Source: Lachnospiraceae bacterium Marseille-Q4251
Lineage (GTDB): Bacteria; Bacillota; Clostridia; Lachnospirales; Lachnospiraceae
Direction of reading: 5' to 3'
Assembly: GCA_018223435.1 (NCBI GenBank)
Contig: JAGTTO010000001.1
Coordinates: 2,976,001-3,040,000, forward strand
DNA length: 64,000 nt
Shown here in pieces: positions 29,643 to 36,714 of the stretch. The notes beneath the pieces are model-generated. The model made no database searches, was not told where the DNA came from, and was given only the letters and a program-made list of their open reading frames with translations. Made by a program: the position numbers and the translations under genes. Within the stretch, counting starts at the first letter, position 1, and every line of letters starts with the position of its first letter.

Positions 29643-29682
29643 CAGGGACTCTTTAAAGAATGAAAGGGTTCCTGTCTTTTTT
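29643..29682 (+). terminator. Terminator after GH172 gene
   Basis: CAGGGACTCTTT (29643-29654) pairs over 12 bp with AAAGGGTTCCTG (29663-29674), with two wobbles, followed by CTTTTTT. Confidence 0.8.
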
Positions 29683-29761
29683 AAGAAAAGTTTTAAATTA
29701 TGCATACACAGCATAAAAAAATATAGATGCAAAATTATATTTATTAAAAATAAATAAAACA

Positions 29762-29962
29762 ATGGAAGCGATGTACAAAAAAGACGTGACGGTCCGCCTT
29801 CAGGACGAGATGGCCGGCGCCTGGGCAGGTTTTGCAAAGACAGGCAGCCCGAATGAAGAGAAGCTTCCCACATGGGAGCCCTATACGGAGGAAAAGAAAG
29901 CCTGCATGATCTACGGAGACAAAACCGTTTTGAAAGAAAACCAAAGGCGGAGAATAAAATAG
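29762..29962 (+). pseudogene. Carboxylesterase, C-terminal remnant
   Basis: The 66 codons match the end of type-B carboxylesterases: LQDEMAGAWAGFAKTGSPNE, then PTWEPYTEEKKACMIYGDKT. The roughly 430 residues that should precede, with the catalytic Ser and Glu, are absent. Upstream is AT-rich, stop-rich sequence. The 550-bp gap between GH172 and the next gene holds only this remnant and two hairpins. Confidence 0.7.
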
Positions 29963-29976
29963 CGAGGAAGAGCTCT

Positions 29977-30008
29977 TCATAAAAAAAGAAGGGTTCTTCT
30001 TTTTATGA
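29977..30008. terminator. Hairpin/terminator after carboxylesterase remnant
   Basis: TCATAAAAAAAGAAG pairs with CTTCTTTTTATGA around a GGTT loop; A and T tracts make it look bidirectional. Confidence 0.6.
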
Positions 30009-30172
30009 AAAAACCACTTGCAAAACAGAACGATACATGTTAATATGAAAGTGTCTTTTGAAAAGCAATTCTATATCATTTCAAAGTTTGTCTTTATTTA
30101 TCACTATTATTCAAACAATACCACACACAGCAATGGAAAAAGCGAACAGGATTTTGACAGGAGGGTATTTCT

Positions 30173-30238
30173 ATGCAGGTATCTTTAGCAGAAAAAGAGA
30201 AAAAGGGGGCCGTTCTATGCAGATTTACTCTGCAATGA
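30173..30238 (+). CDS. Possible 21-residue leader ORF overlapping the next start
   Basis: It has the best ribosome-binding site in the area (AGGAGGG, 5 nt before ATG 30173). It encodes MQVSLAEKEKKGAVLCRFTL plus one residue and stops at 30238, 21 bp inside the next gene in another frame. It could couple or limit translation of that gene. It may also be chance. Confidence 0.35.
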   Translation: MQVSLAEKEKKGAVLCRFTLQ

Positions 30239-31617
30239 TTCCGGTAAAGGAGTCATTTTCAAAGAAAGAATTTGTGCGGCTGCTCCTGGAGTGGAATCAG
30301 GGAAGTCCGTGCGACAGGATGAAGGGAGTGAACTGGGATGGAGAGAGTTACTCTTTGTGCTGGCGGGATGAAAGCCGAATGCTGGCGCTGGAAGAACTTC
30401 CGGAAAAGCGGATAATCGCGGCAAGATTTCAGAAAGAAGACATTTATGGAATGATCTGGACGACTGATCTGATCCTGAATCTGGAGGAAAAACGTCTTTC
30501 GGTCAGGCTGGATCAGGAGACTACAGAGCGGACAAGTTCCTTTTTTTATCATTTTTCCCCACCATATTTTATCAGAATGGTGATACGGAAGGGGTATGCT
30601 GGAATGGATGGCCGGCTGCCTGTCACAGGAGAGCCTGTGGCACTTGGAATCGGGGAAAAAGAACTGGCGGAAGCAGTGCTACTTGGAAAAGAGCATTTTC
30701 AGCTGCCGGTGATTTATGTGACAAAAAAGTGGGATGGCGCTTATCCGCTGCATGTAAAGCGGCTTTCCGAACGGCTTCAGGGGACGGCTCATGTGCTGAA
30801 AGAGACAGATCCGAAGCTTGGAGAACTTTTGCGGAAAAGCTGCGACGGGGAAAATCCCCATCATGGAGCCATTGGTATTTATTATCCTTCTGCGTCTGCA
30901 GGAAAGAAAAAGATTCATTTTGAACCTTACACAGAAGAAATTTTGTTTCAGAAAATTGTCAATATGATCTATCGATACGAAAACCAGCAGACGCGCGGGC
31001 CTTTGTATCTCTGGGAAGACATCCGGATGGAACGTCTTCGTCTGAACCATTCGGTTCTTTTAAACAATCACAGGAAAATACAGGAAGAAAATCAGGATCT
31101 TTACGAAATCTTTGAGGCGCAGCTGAAAAGCCAGGAAGAGCGCATCGAGACACTGACGAATCGCGTGACGGCGCTGAGCCTGGAAAATCAGGGGCTCCAT
31201 GCGAAAATGGAAGAGAGGCAGGCGGTTCCTCTCATTTATAAAGGGAGTATGAGAGAGTTTTATGAGGGAGAGGTCCGCGGCATCCTTCTGGAGCTGCTCG
31301 AAGACTGTCTGGAAAGACAGGAGCCGGATACCAGAAGCCAGGAGATTCTTAAGAATATTCTGGAAGAAAATAAAAAAGCGGGCCGGCAGGAGAACCGAAA
31401 AAGCCGGATCAAAAGGCTTTTAAAAGGTTACTCCAACCTGTCCGCATCCTTGAAACACGATCTTGAGGAATTGGGTTTCTCTGTGGTTTCCGAGGGGAAA
31501 CATTATAAGCTTACTTATTTTCAGGATCCCCGCTATACCATCGTTATGGCCAAAAGCTGCAGCGATGCCAGGGCCGGAAATAATCTGGCCTCCGAGATCA
31601 TTCGGAAAATGCTTTAG
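30217..31617 (+). CDS. Unknown protein with coiled coil and HicA-like C-terminal segment
   Basis: About 466 residues, cytoplasmic, family not recognised. ATG 30217 is chosen because a G-rich site lies just before it; the frame is open to 30058 without a good start. Residues 1-270 are mixed alpha/beta. Residues about 285-345 form a coiled coil (KIQEENQDLYEIFEAQLKS and TNRVTALSLENQGLHAKMEE). The C-terminal 55 residues (LEELGFSVVSEGKHYKL, then DPRYTIVMAKS and SDARAGNNLASEI) have the strand/helix order and central His of HicA-type dsRBD folds. That similarity is by eye only. The gene stands alone; its stop overlaps the mntP stop from the other strand. Confidence 0.75.
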   Translation: MQIYSAMIPVKESFSKKEFVRLLLEWNQGSPCDRMKGVNWDGESYSLCWRDESRMLALEELPEKRIIAARFQKEDIYGMIWTTDLILNLEEKRLSVRLDQETTERTSSFFYHFSPPYFIRMVIRKGYAGMDGRLPVTGEPVALGIGEKELAEAVLLGKEHFQLPVIYVTKKWDGAYPLHVKRLSERLQGTAHVLKETDPKLGELLRKSCDGENPHHGAIGIYYPSASAGKKKIHFEPYTEEILFQKIVNMIYRYENQQTRGPLYLWEDIRMERLRLNHSVLLNNHRKIQEENQDLYEIFEAQLKSQEERIETLTNRVTALSLENQGLHAKMEERQAVPLIYKGSMREFYEGEVRGILLELLEDCLERQEPDTRSQEILKNILEENKKAGRQENRKSRIKRLLKGYSNLSASLKHDLEELGFSVVSEGKHYKLTYFQDPRYTIVMAKSCSDARAGNNLASEIIRKML

Positions 31618-32201
31618 AATACGTTGCTGACAAAGATCTCGATTCCGATGGCGATGAGGATGATGCCGCCGAGCATCGCAGCCTTGTTGGAAAGCTTGGT
31701 TCCGAATTTCTTTCCGATCACGAGACCGGAGAGACAGATGATCAGGGTAACGGTAGCGATGATCAGGGAACAGACAAGAGCCATGAGCCAGTCATACTCT
31801 GCGATGGTGAAGCCGACGGAAAGAGCGTCGATGGAAGTGGCGACACCCTGGATGAAAAGGGCCCAGGCGGTCAGCCGGGTGTGGGAAACCTCATCCTTAT
31901 CTTTGTGACGGATACCGTTGAGCAGCATGCCTCCGCCGATATAGGCCAGCAGGATCAGGGCGATCCAGGGAATGAATTTTTCAAAGGCGCTGAAATACTC
32001 GACGATGGTATGGACACAGATCCATCCGGTCATAGGCATGAAAGCCTGAAAGGCGGCAAAGGTGCCGGCGATACAGAGCATCCGTTTTTTTGACATTTTC
32101 GGGTCGTTAAGTCCGTTTGCCATCGAAACGGAGAAAGCATCCATGGCCAGGCCTGCGCCTAAAAGAATGCTGTTAAAGAAAAATATAAAGCTCCAGTTCA
32201 T
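31614..32201 (-). CDS. mntP: Manganese efflux pump MntP
   Basis: The 195-residue, six-helix membrane protein carries two LysE-like repeats with the MntP acidic motifs AMDAFSVSMANG and SIDALSVGFT. It exports Mn2+. ATG 32201 follows GGAGGAG at good distance; an upstream TTG at 32216 falls inside that site. It is transcribed behind a Mn2+ riboswitch, which confirms the role. It converges on the unknown gene with a 3-4 nt overlap of stop codons and no room for a terminator. Confidence 0.95.
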   Translation of the reverse strand: MNWSFIFFFNSILLGAGLAMDAFSVSMANGLNDPKMSKKRMLCIAGTFAAFQAFMPMTGWICVHTIVEYFSAFEKFIPWIALILLAYIGGGMLLNGIRHKDKDEVSHTRLTAWALFIQGVATSIDALSVGFTIAEYDWLMALVCSLIIATVTLIICLSGLVIGKKFGTKLSNKAAMLGGIILIAIGIEIFVSNVF

Positions 32202-32349
32202 TTCGATCTCCTCCAAATATGTGAAATATAGTTTGGCAGTAACTGTCCGGTCGTCACTGTGAAGACACAGAACGGTTATGTTTCAGGGCAAAAAAATAAC
32301 CCCGCCACAGACGCACACGTCATACCTGGGTCGGAGAACTGATGAACGA

Positions 32350-32468
32350 CAACATGTATAGCGATAGTGCGTTATACATGAGTCTCGCAATTTAAAACAA
32401 GCCAGACCATAAGGTCAGTATGTTGACTTGCTACGCGGTTTTCACGCGCATGCTACTCCCTCACGGAA
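32350..32468 (-). ncRNA. yybP-ykoY manganese riboswitch of mntP
   Basis: On the minus strand the conserved pieces are TGAGGGAGTAGCATG (near 32463-32449) and TTGCGAGACTCATG (32391-32378), which can pair as P1 through TGAG/CTCA. The second strand also forms a CATGTATA/TATACATG hairpin (32380-32352), the likely expression platform. A further T-rich region lies near 32285-32295 in the leader. It is the second riboswitch of this class in the window, here in its standard setting. Confidence 0.92.
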
Positions 32469-32479
32469 ATATCTTCGCA

Positions 32480-32508
32480 ATCATAACATAATGAGAAAGT
32501 TTTGTCAA
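32480..32508 (-). promoter_or_regulatory. Promoter of mntP riboswitch transcript
   Basis: On the minus strand TTGACA (32508-32503), a 17-bp spacer and TATGAT (32485-32480) lie just upstream of the riboswitch. Confidence 0.85.
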
Positions 32509-32526
32509 TAAATAAAAAATCGGCTG

Positions 32527-32540
32527 TGAAAACGTATTCC
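32527..32540. promoter_or_regulatory. cre-like / LacI-type operator 1
   Basis: TGAAAACGTATTCC resembles the catabolite-responsive element (TGWAANCGNTNWCA). It sits between the divergent mntP and GH13 promoters. Confidence 0.5.
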
Positions 32541-32614
32541 GGATTTGAGGAAAAAATTACCGAAACTGGTGAAATCAACGATTTCGAACCATAATTTTTG
32601 GACTCTTCGCCATA

Positions 32615-32643
32615 TGGACAAGAAGGGATGAATGCGCTATAAT
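32615..32643 (+). promoter_or_regulatory. Promoter of GH13-activator-GH31 operon
   Basis: TGGACA at 32615-32620, a 17-bp spacer and TATAAT at 32638-32643. Confidence 0.7.
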
Positions 32644-32695
32644 ATCAAGTTGAATGAGACTTTCGGATAACAATGCTTTGAAGTGGAACTTTTTG

Positions 32696-32709
32696 TGAAA
32701 ACGTTTTCC
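32696..32709. promoter_or_regulatory. cre-like / LacI-type operator 2
   Basis: TGAAAACGTTTTCC, nearly a perfect palindrome and a near-consensus cre, lies about 45 bp past the expected transcription start, where CcpA or another LacI protein would block elongation. Confidence 0.65.
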
Positions 32710-32771
32710 GAAGAAAGGTGAATTACCGCCAGGAAGATTTGTCGAGAACAGATTGAGGAGGAGATAAAAGA

Positions 32772-35120
32772 ATGAAGCAAGGAGCAAAGAGAAAAGGTAA
32801 AAATACCGTGCAGGATGCTATAAGAGAGGCAGCGAAAAACGCTCAGAAGGAAGCGGCAAAAACTGCGGAGAAGCCGGAAGCGCAGGTAGGTGCTAAAGCT
32901 GAGGCAGCAGCGAAAGCGGAAGAGGAAGTAAAAGCTGCGGAAGTTGAAGCCAAATCCAAGGCTGAGAAAGTGAAGGCTGATAAGGAAGCAAAAGAAGCAG
33001 CAGAGAAAGCTAAGGTAGAAGAAGAAGCCAAAGCAGAGGCCAAAGCGAAAGCAGAAGCAGAGGCCAAAGCGAAAGCTGAGAAGGAAGCCAAAGCTGCTGC
33101 AGCGAAAGCGGAAGCAGAGGCAAAAGCCAAGGCAGAAGTCGAGAAAGCCGCCAAAGTAAAGGCAGAAGCCAAAGCGAAAGCTGAGAAGGAAGTAAAAGCC
33201 AAGGCAAAAGCGGAAGCAGAAGCCAAGGCCAAGGCCGAGAAAGAAGCCGCTGCAGCCGCCGAGCAGACCAAACGCCAGGAAGAGCTGGAGGAGCAGGAGT
33301 ACCAGCGCCGTTTTGCAAAGCATAGAGACGAGCTGAAATGGCTGTACACTGAGCTCTACCAGAATGACTGGATGTTTGAGGAACTCTGCGGGCAGATGCA
33401 CCGTTTCTACACCGAGCGCCGCAAGGGACTGAAGACTCTGGACCGTGAGCGTGAGGCTAATCCGGACTGGTACAAGAAGAACGATATGATGGGTATGATG
33501 CTCTATGTGGACAACTTTGCAGGAAATCTAAAGGGCGTAGAATCCAAGCTGGATTACCTGGAGGAGAGCGGTGTCAACTATGTACATCTGATGCCGCTTC
33601 TGGAGACTCCCAAAGGCCGTTCTGACGGCGGTTATGCCGTTTCCAACTTCCGCAAGGTACAGCCGGAACTTGGCACGATGGACGATCTTGAGGATCTGAC
33701 CAAGGCCTGCCACGATAAGAAGATCAGCGTTTGCATGGACTTCGTTATGAACCATACTTCCGAGGATCACGAATGGGCAGTCCGCGCAAGAAGAGGAGAG
33801 GGCGAGTATATGAGCCGTTACTTCTTCTTTGACAATGACCGGATTCCCCAGGAGTACGAGAAGACTGTTCCGCAGGTATTCCCGACGACGGCTCCCGGTA
33901 ACTTCACTTATCTCCCGGAGATCGGCCACTATGTTATGACCACCTTCTACCCGTACCAGTGGGATCTGAACTACCGCAATCCCCGGGTCTTCAATGAGAT
34001 GATGTACAACTTCCTGTTCTTCGCCAACGTAGGTATCGACGTTATCCGTATCGACGCCGTTCCCTATATCTGGAAAGAGCTGGGAACCGACTGCAGAAAC
34101 CTGCCGCGGGTACATACCATTGTCCGTATGATGCGTATGATCGGTGAGATCGTTTGCCCGGGCATTCTGCTTCTGGGTGAGGTTGTGATGGAGCCCTCCA
34201 AGGTTGCTCCCTACTTCGGAACCGTTGAGAAGCCGGAGTGCCATATGCTTTACAACGTAACCACCATGGCAACCACCTGGAACTCTGTGGCTACCAGAGA
34301 TACCCGTCTTCTGAAGAATCAGATGGATATTTTAAGCGGCCTTCCCAAAGAGTATGTGTTCCTGAACTACCTCCGCTGCCACGACGATATCGGCTGGGGT
34401 CTGGATTACGATACCCTGAAATGGTGGGGCATGGAGGAGCGTCCTCACAAACAGTACATCAATGATTTCTTCCTTGGAAAGACTGAGGACAGCTACAGCC
34501 GTGGAGAGCTTTACAATGCAGATCCCGTGACCGGTGACGCCCGTTTCTGCGGAACCACCGCTTCCATGTGCGGCGTGGAGAAGGCTGGCTTTGAGCAGGA
34601 TGCAGATCAGATGAATTCTGCCATCAAGAGAGATCTTATGCTTCATGCCTTCATGTTCATGCAGTCTGGTATTCCGGTGCTCTACAGCGGAGACGAGATT
34701 GGCCAGGTCAACGATTACAGCTACAAGGATGACCCGGAAAAGGCTGCGGATTCCCGTTACATCCACAGAGGAAAATTCCGCTGGGATCTGGAAGAGAACA
34801 TCCATAAGAAAGGTACCGTGGAGGAGCGGATCTTTGACGGCCTGAAAAAACTGGAGACGATCCGTAAGAGCGAGAAGGCTTTCCTCACCACTGCAGGCTT
34901 CCACACGCTGGAAACCTACGAGCAGGCAGTGATCTGCATCGTGAGAGAGTATGAGGGTGAGAAGATCGTCGGCCTCTTCAACTTCAGCGAGTTTGGAAAA
35001 ATGGCCTGGATCAATGAGGATGACGGTATGTACCGCGATCTTCTGACCGGCAAGGAAATGAAGGCTTCCGGAGTGATGATGCCGGGCAACGGCTTCTTCT
35101 GGCTGAAGAAGGAAAACTGA
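32772..35120 (+). CDS. Amylosucrase-like GH13 enzyme with Ala/Lys/Glu coiled-coil N-terminus
   Basis: 782 residues. The first 175 or so are almost only Ala, Lys and Glu in repeated EAKAKAEAEAKAKAEKE-type units, predicted as one long helix or coiled coil. From about 180 the protein follows GH13 subfamily 4 (amylosucrase): MMGMMLYVDNFAGNLKG, SDGGYAVSNFR, DFVMNHTSEDHEW. The catalytic triad is present: nucleophile Asp428 in IRIDAVP, acid Glu470 in LLGEVV and Asp538 in RCHDDIGWG. The family cleaves sucrose and builds or remodels alpha-glucan. No signal peptide. GAGGAG precedes the ATG; the stop overlaps the next start (TGATG). Confidence 0.88.
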   Translation: MKQGAKRKGKNTVQDAIREAAKNAQKEAAKTAEKPEAQVGAKAEAAAKAEEEVKAAEVEAKSKAEKVKADKEAKEAAEKAKVEEEAKAEAKAKAEAEAKAKAEKEAKAAAAKAEAEAKAKAEVEKAAKVKAEAKAKAEKEVKAKAKAEAEAKAKAEKEAAAAAEQTKRQEELEEQEYQRRFAKHRDELKWLYTELYQNDWMFEELCGQMHRFYTERRKGLKTLDREREANPDWYKKNDMMGMMLYVDNFAGNLKGVESKLDYLEESGVNYVHLMPLLETPKGRSDGGYAVSNFRKVQPELGTMDDLEDLTKACHDKKISVCMDFVMNHTSEDHEWAVRARRGEGEYMSRYFFFDNDRIPQEYEKTVPQVFPTTAPGNFTYLPEIGHYVMTTFYPYQWDLNYRNPRVFNEMMYNFLFFANVGIDVIRIDAVPYIWKELGTDCRNLPRVHTIVRMMRMIGEIVCPGILLLGEVVMEPSKVAPYFGTVEKPECHMLYNVTTMATTWNSVATRDTRLLKNQMDILSGLPKEYVFLNYLRCHDDIGWGLDYDTLKWWGMEERPHKQYINDFFLGKTEDSYSRGELYNADPVTGDARFCGTTASMCGVEKAGFEQDADQMNSAIKRDLMLHAFMFMQSGIPVLYSGDEIGQVNDYSYKDDPEKAADSRYIHRGKFRWDLEENIHKKGTVEERIFDGLKKLETIRKSEKAFLTTAGFHTLETYEQAVICIVREYEGEKIVGLFNFSEFGKMAWINEDDGMYRDLLTGKEMKASGVMMPGNGFFWLKKEN

Positions 35121-36664
35121 TGGAAGGCCTTAGCAGGAAACTGTATTTAAAGCTGCCTGCCCCCACGGAGGCGGACAGCCGTTCCAGCGAGGCAAGGATT
35201 CTCTCGGCGCTTCGGGAGCTGGGCTATGAGGCAAGGATGACTCTGAAGGTCATGCGGAAGCTCTATCCCCTCTGTGAAAAGGCCGGCTGGCAGTTGACGG
35301 CCTCTCTGGCCTGGGACGGTTCCTGCTGGGTACTCGTAGAACTGGAGGCAGGAGATACCACCAGAGAGCATTATGGGCTGGCGGTGGATCTTGGAAGCAC
35401 CACAGTGGTGGCAAGGCTCTTTGACTGCAATACCGGAAAGTGTCTTGCAGAAGACAGCGCTTACAACCGGCAGATTGCCTTCGGTACGGATATCCTGACC
35501 AGGATCTTTTACAGCAAGGATCAGCCGGAAAAGCTGGAGGAGCTAAGACGGGCCGCTGTGGGGAGCATCCGGGAGGTGCTGGAGAAATTAGAGAAAAAGA
35601 CCGGCATTGCGCCGGGGGGCTCGATTCAGCTGGTGCTGGCGGGAAATACCACAATGGTTCATTTTTTCCTGGGGTTGGATGCCTTCTGCGTTTTCCAGAC
35701 GCCCTATGCCGTGCAGGCGGACCGGCCGGGCTTTCTTCCGGCAGCGGAGCTTGAGCTTCCGGTCAGTGGTTATGTCTATTGTTATCCTGGAAAATCCAAT
35801 TATCTGGGCGGCGATATCATCAGCGGTATGGTGGCCACCGAGCTCTATAAAAAAGAAGGAATCTCAGTCTTTTTTGACATAGGCACCAACGGCGAGCTGG
35901 TAGTCGGAAACCGGGAGTTTCTTCTCTGCGGCGCGGGAGCGGCAGGCCCTGCCCTGGAGGGCGGCGTTGTGCGTACGGGCATGCGGGCTTCCGAAGGCGC
36001 TGTGGAACGGGTGAAACTTACGGAAAATGGTTTTGAGCTGGGAGTTATCGGAGGCGGAAGGCCGGAGGGCATCTGCGGCTCCGGGATCATCGACCTTCTG
36101 GCGGAGCTTTTTTTGGCGGGCTGGATCGATCTTCGGGGAAAATTCGTCCCGGAGAAAAGCGAAAAAATTCAGGAAAAAGACGGGATGTATGCGGTGGAGT
36201 ATGCCCCTGGGCTGTTTTTTTACCAGTCGGATGTGGATGAATTTCTAAGGACCAAGGCCGCCGCTTCCACGATGGTGGAGTACATGCTCGGAGAAGCCGG
36301 GATCGGAATGAACGACATCTCGGAATTTTATGTGGCCGGCGCTTTTGGAAAGCATGTTTCCAAGGAATCCGCCGTCACGATTGGCATGTACCCCGATATG
36401 GACCGGGAGAAGCTCATCAATGCGGGAAATTCCTCTCTGGAGGGCGCAGGAAGGCTTCTTCTGGATAAAAAAATCCTGGATGAACTGGATGACATCCTGG
36501 ACAAAATGGTATATATTCAGTTTGGGGCTGTCGATGATTTTCTGGAACTTATGGTAGCAGCCCAGGCGCTCCCGCATACGGATCTGGAGCGCTATCCCAG
36601 CGTGATGAAAAAGCTGGAAGAACGTAGTAAAATGCAGAAAACAGTTTCGAAAAAAACGAACTGA
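35120..36664 (+). CDS. ASKHA-type corrinoid-activator-like protein (RACo/DUF4445) without Fe-S domain
   Basis: The 514-residue protein starts directly with the RACo linker-domain motif (LKLPAPTEADSRSSEARIL). It continues with the actin-like ATPase core: AVDLGSTTVVARLFD, LAGNTTMVHFFLG, FDIGTNGELVVG, CGAGAAGPALEGG and GICGSGIIDLLAE. RACo and RamA reactivate corrinoid proteins by ATP-driven reduction using an N-terminal 2Fe-2S domain. That domain and its cysteines are missing here. It overlaps the GH13 stop by one base, so translation is coupled. No corrinoid protein or methyltransferase gene is near, so its target is unknown. Confidence 0.82.
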   Translation: MEGLSRKLYLKLPAPTEADSRSSEARILSALRELGYEARMTLKVMRKLYPLCEKAGWQLTASLAWDGSCWVLVELEAGDTTREHYGLAVDLGSTTVVARLFDCNTGKCLAEDSAYNRQIAFGTDILTRIFYSKDQPEKLEELRRAAVGSIREVLEKLEKKTGIAPGGSIQLVLAGNTTMVHFFLGLDAFCVFQTPYAVQADRPGFLPAAELELPVSGYVYCYPGKSNYLGGDIISGMVATELYKKEGISVFFDIGTNGELVVGNREFLLCGAGAAGPALEGGVVRTGMRASEGAVERVKLTENGFELGVIGGGRPEGICGSGIIDLLAELFLAGWIDLRGKFVPEKSEKIQEKDGMYAVEYAPGLFFYQSDVDEFLRTKAAASTMVEYMLGEAGIGMNDISEFYVAGAFGKHVSKESAVTIGMYPDMDREKLINAGNSSLEGAGRLLLDKKILDELDDILDKMVYIQFGAVDDFLELMVAAQALPHTDLERYPSVMKKLEERSKMQKTVSKKTN

Positions 36665-36714
36665 AAATACCAGAGCGGGAATATCCGCCTGAAAGAGGGT
36701 AAAAGGAGGAAATT

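Noticed and set aside
33000..33260. Repetitive DNA that could be mistaken for a CRISPR array or tandem repeat
   Set aside because: The repetition follows the Ala/Lys/Glu codons of a coiled coil, with no conserved repeat-spacer pattern. No CRISPR array was seen in the window.
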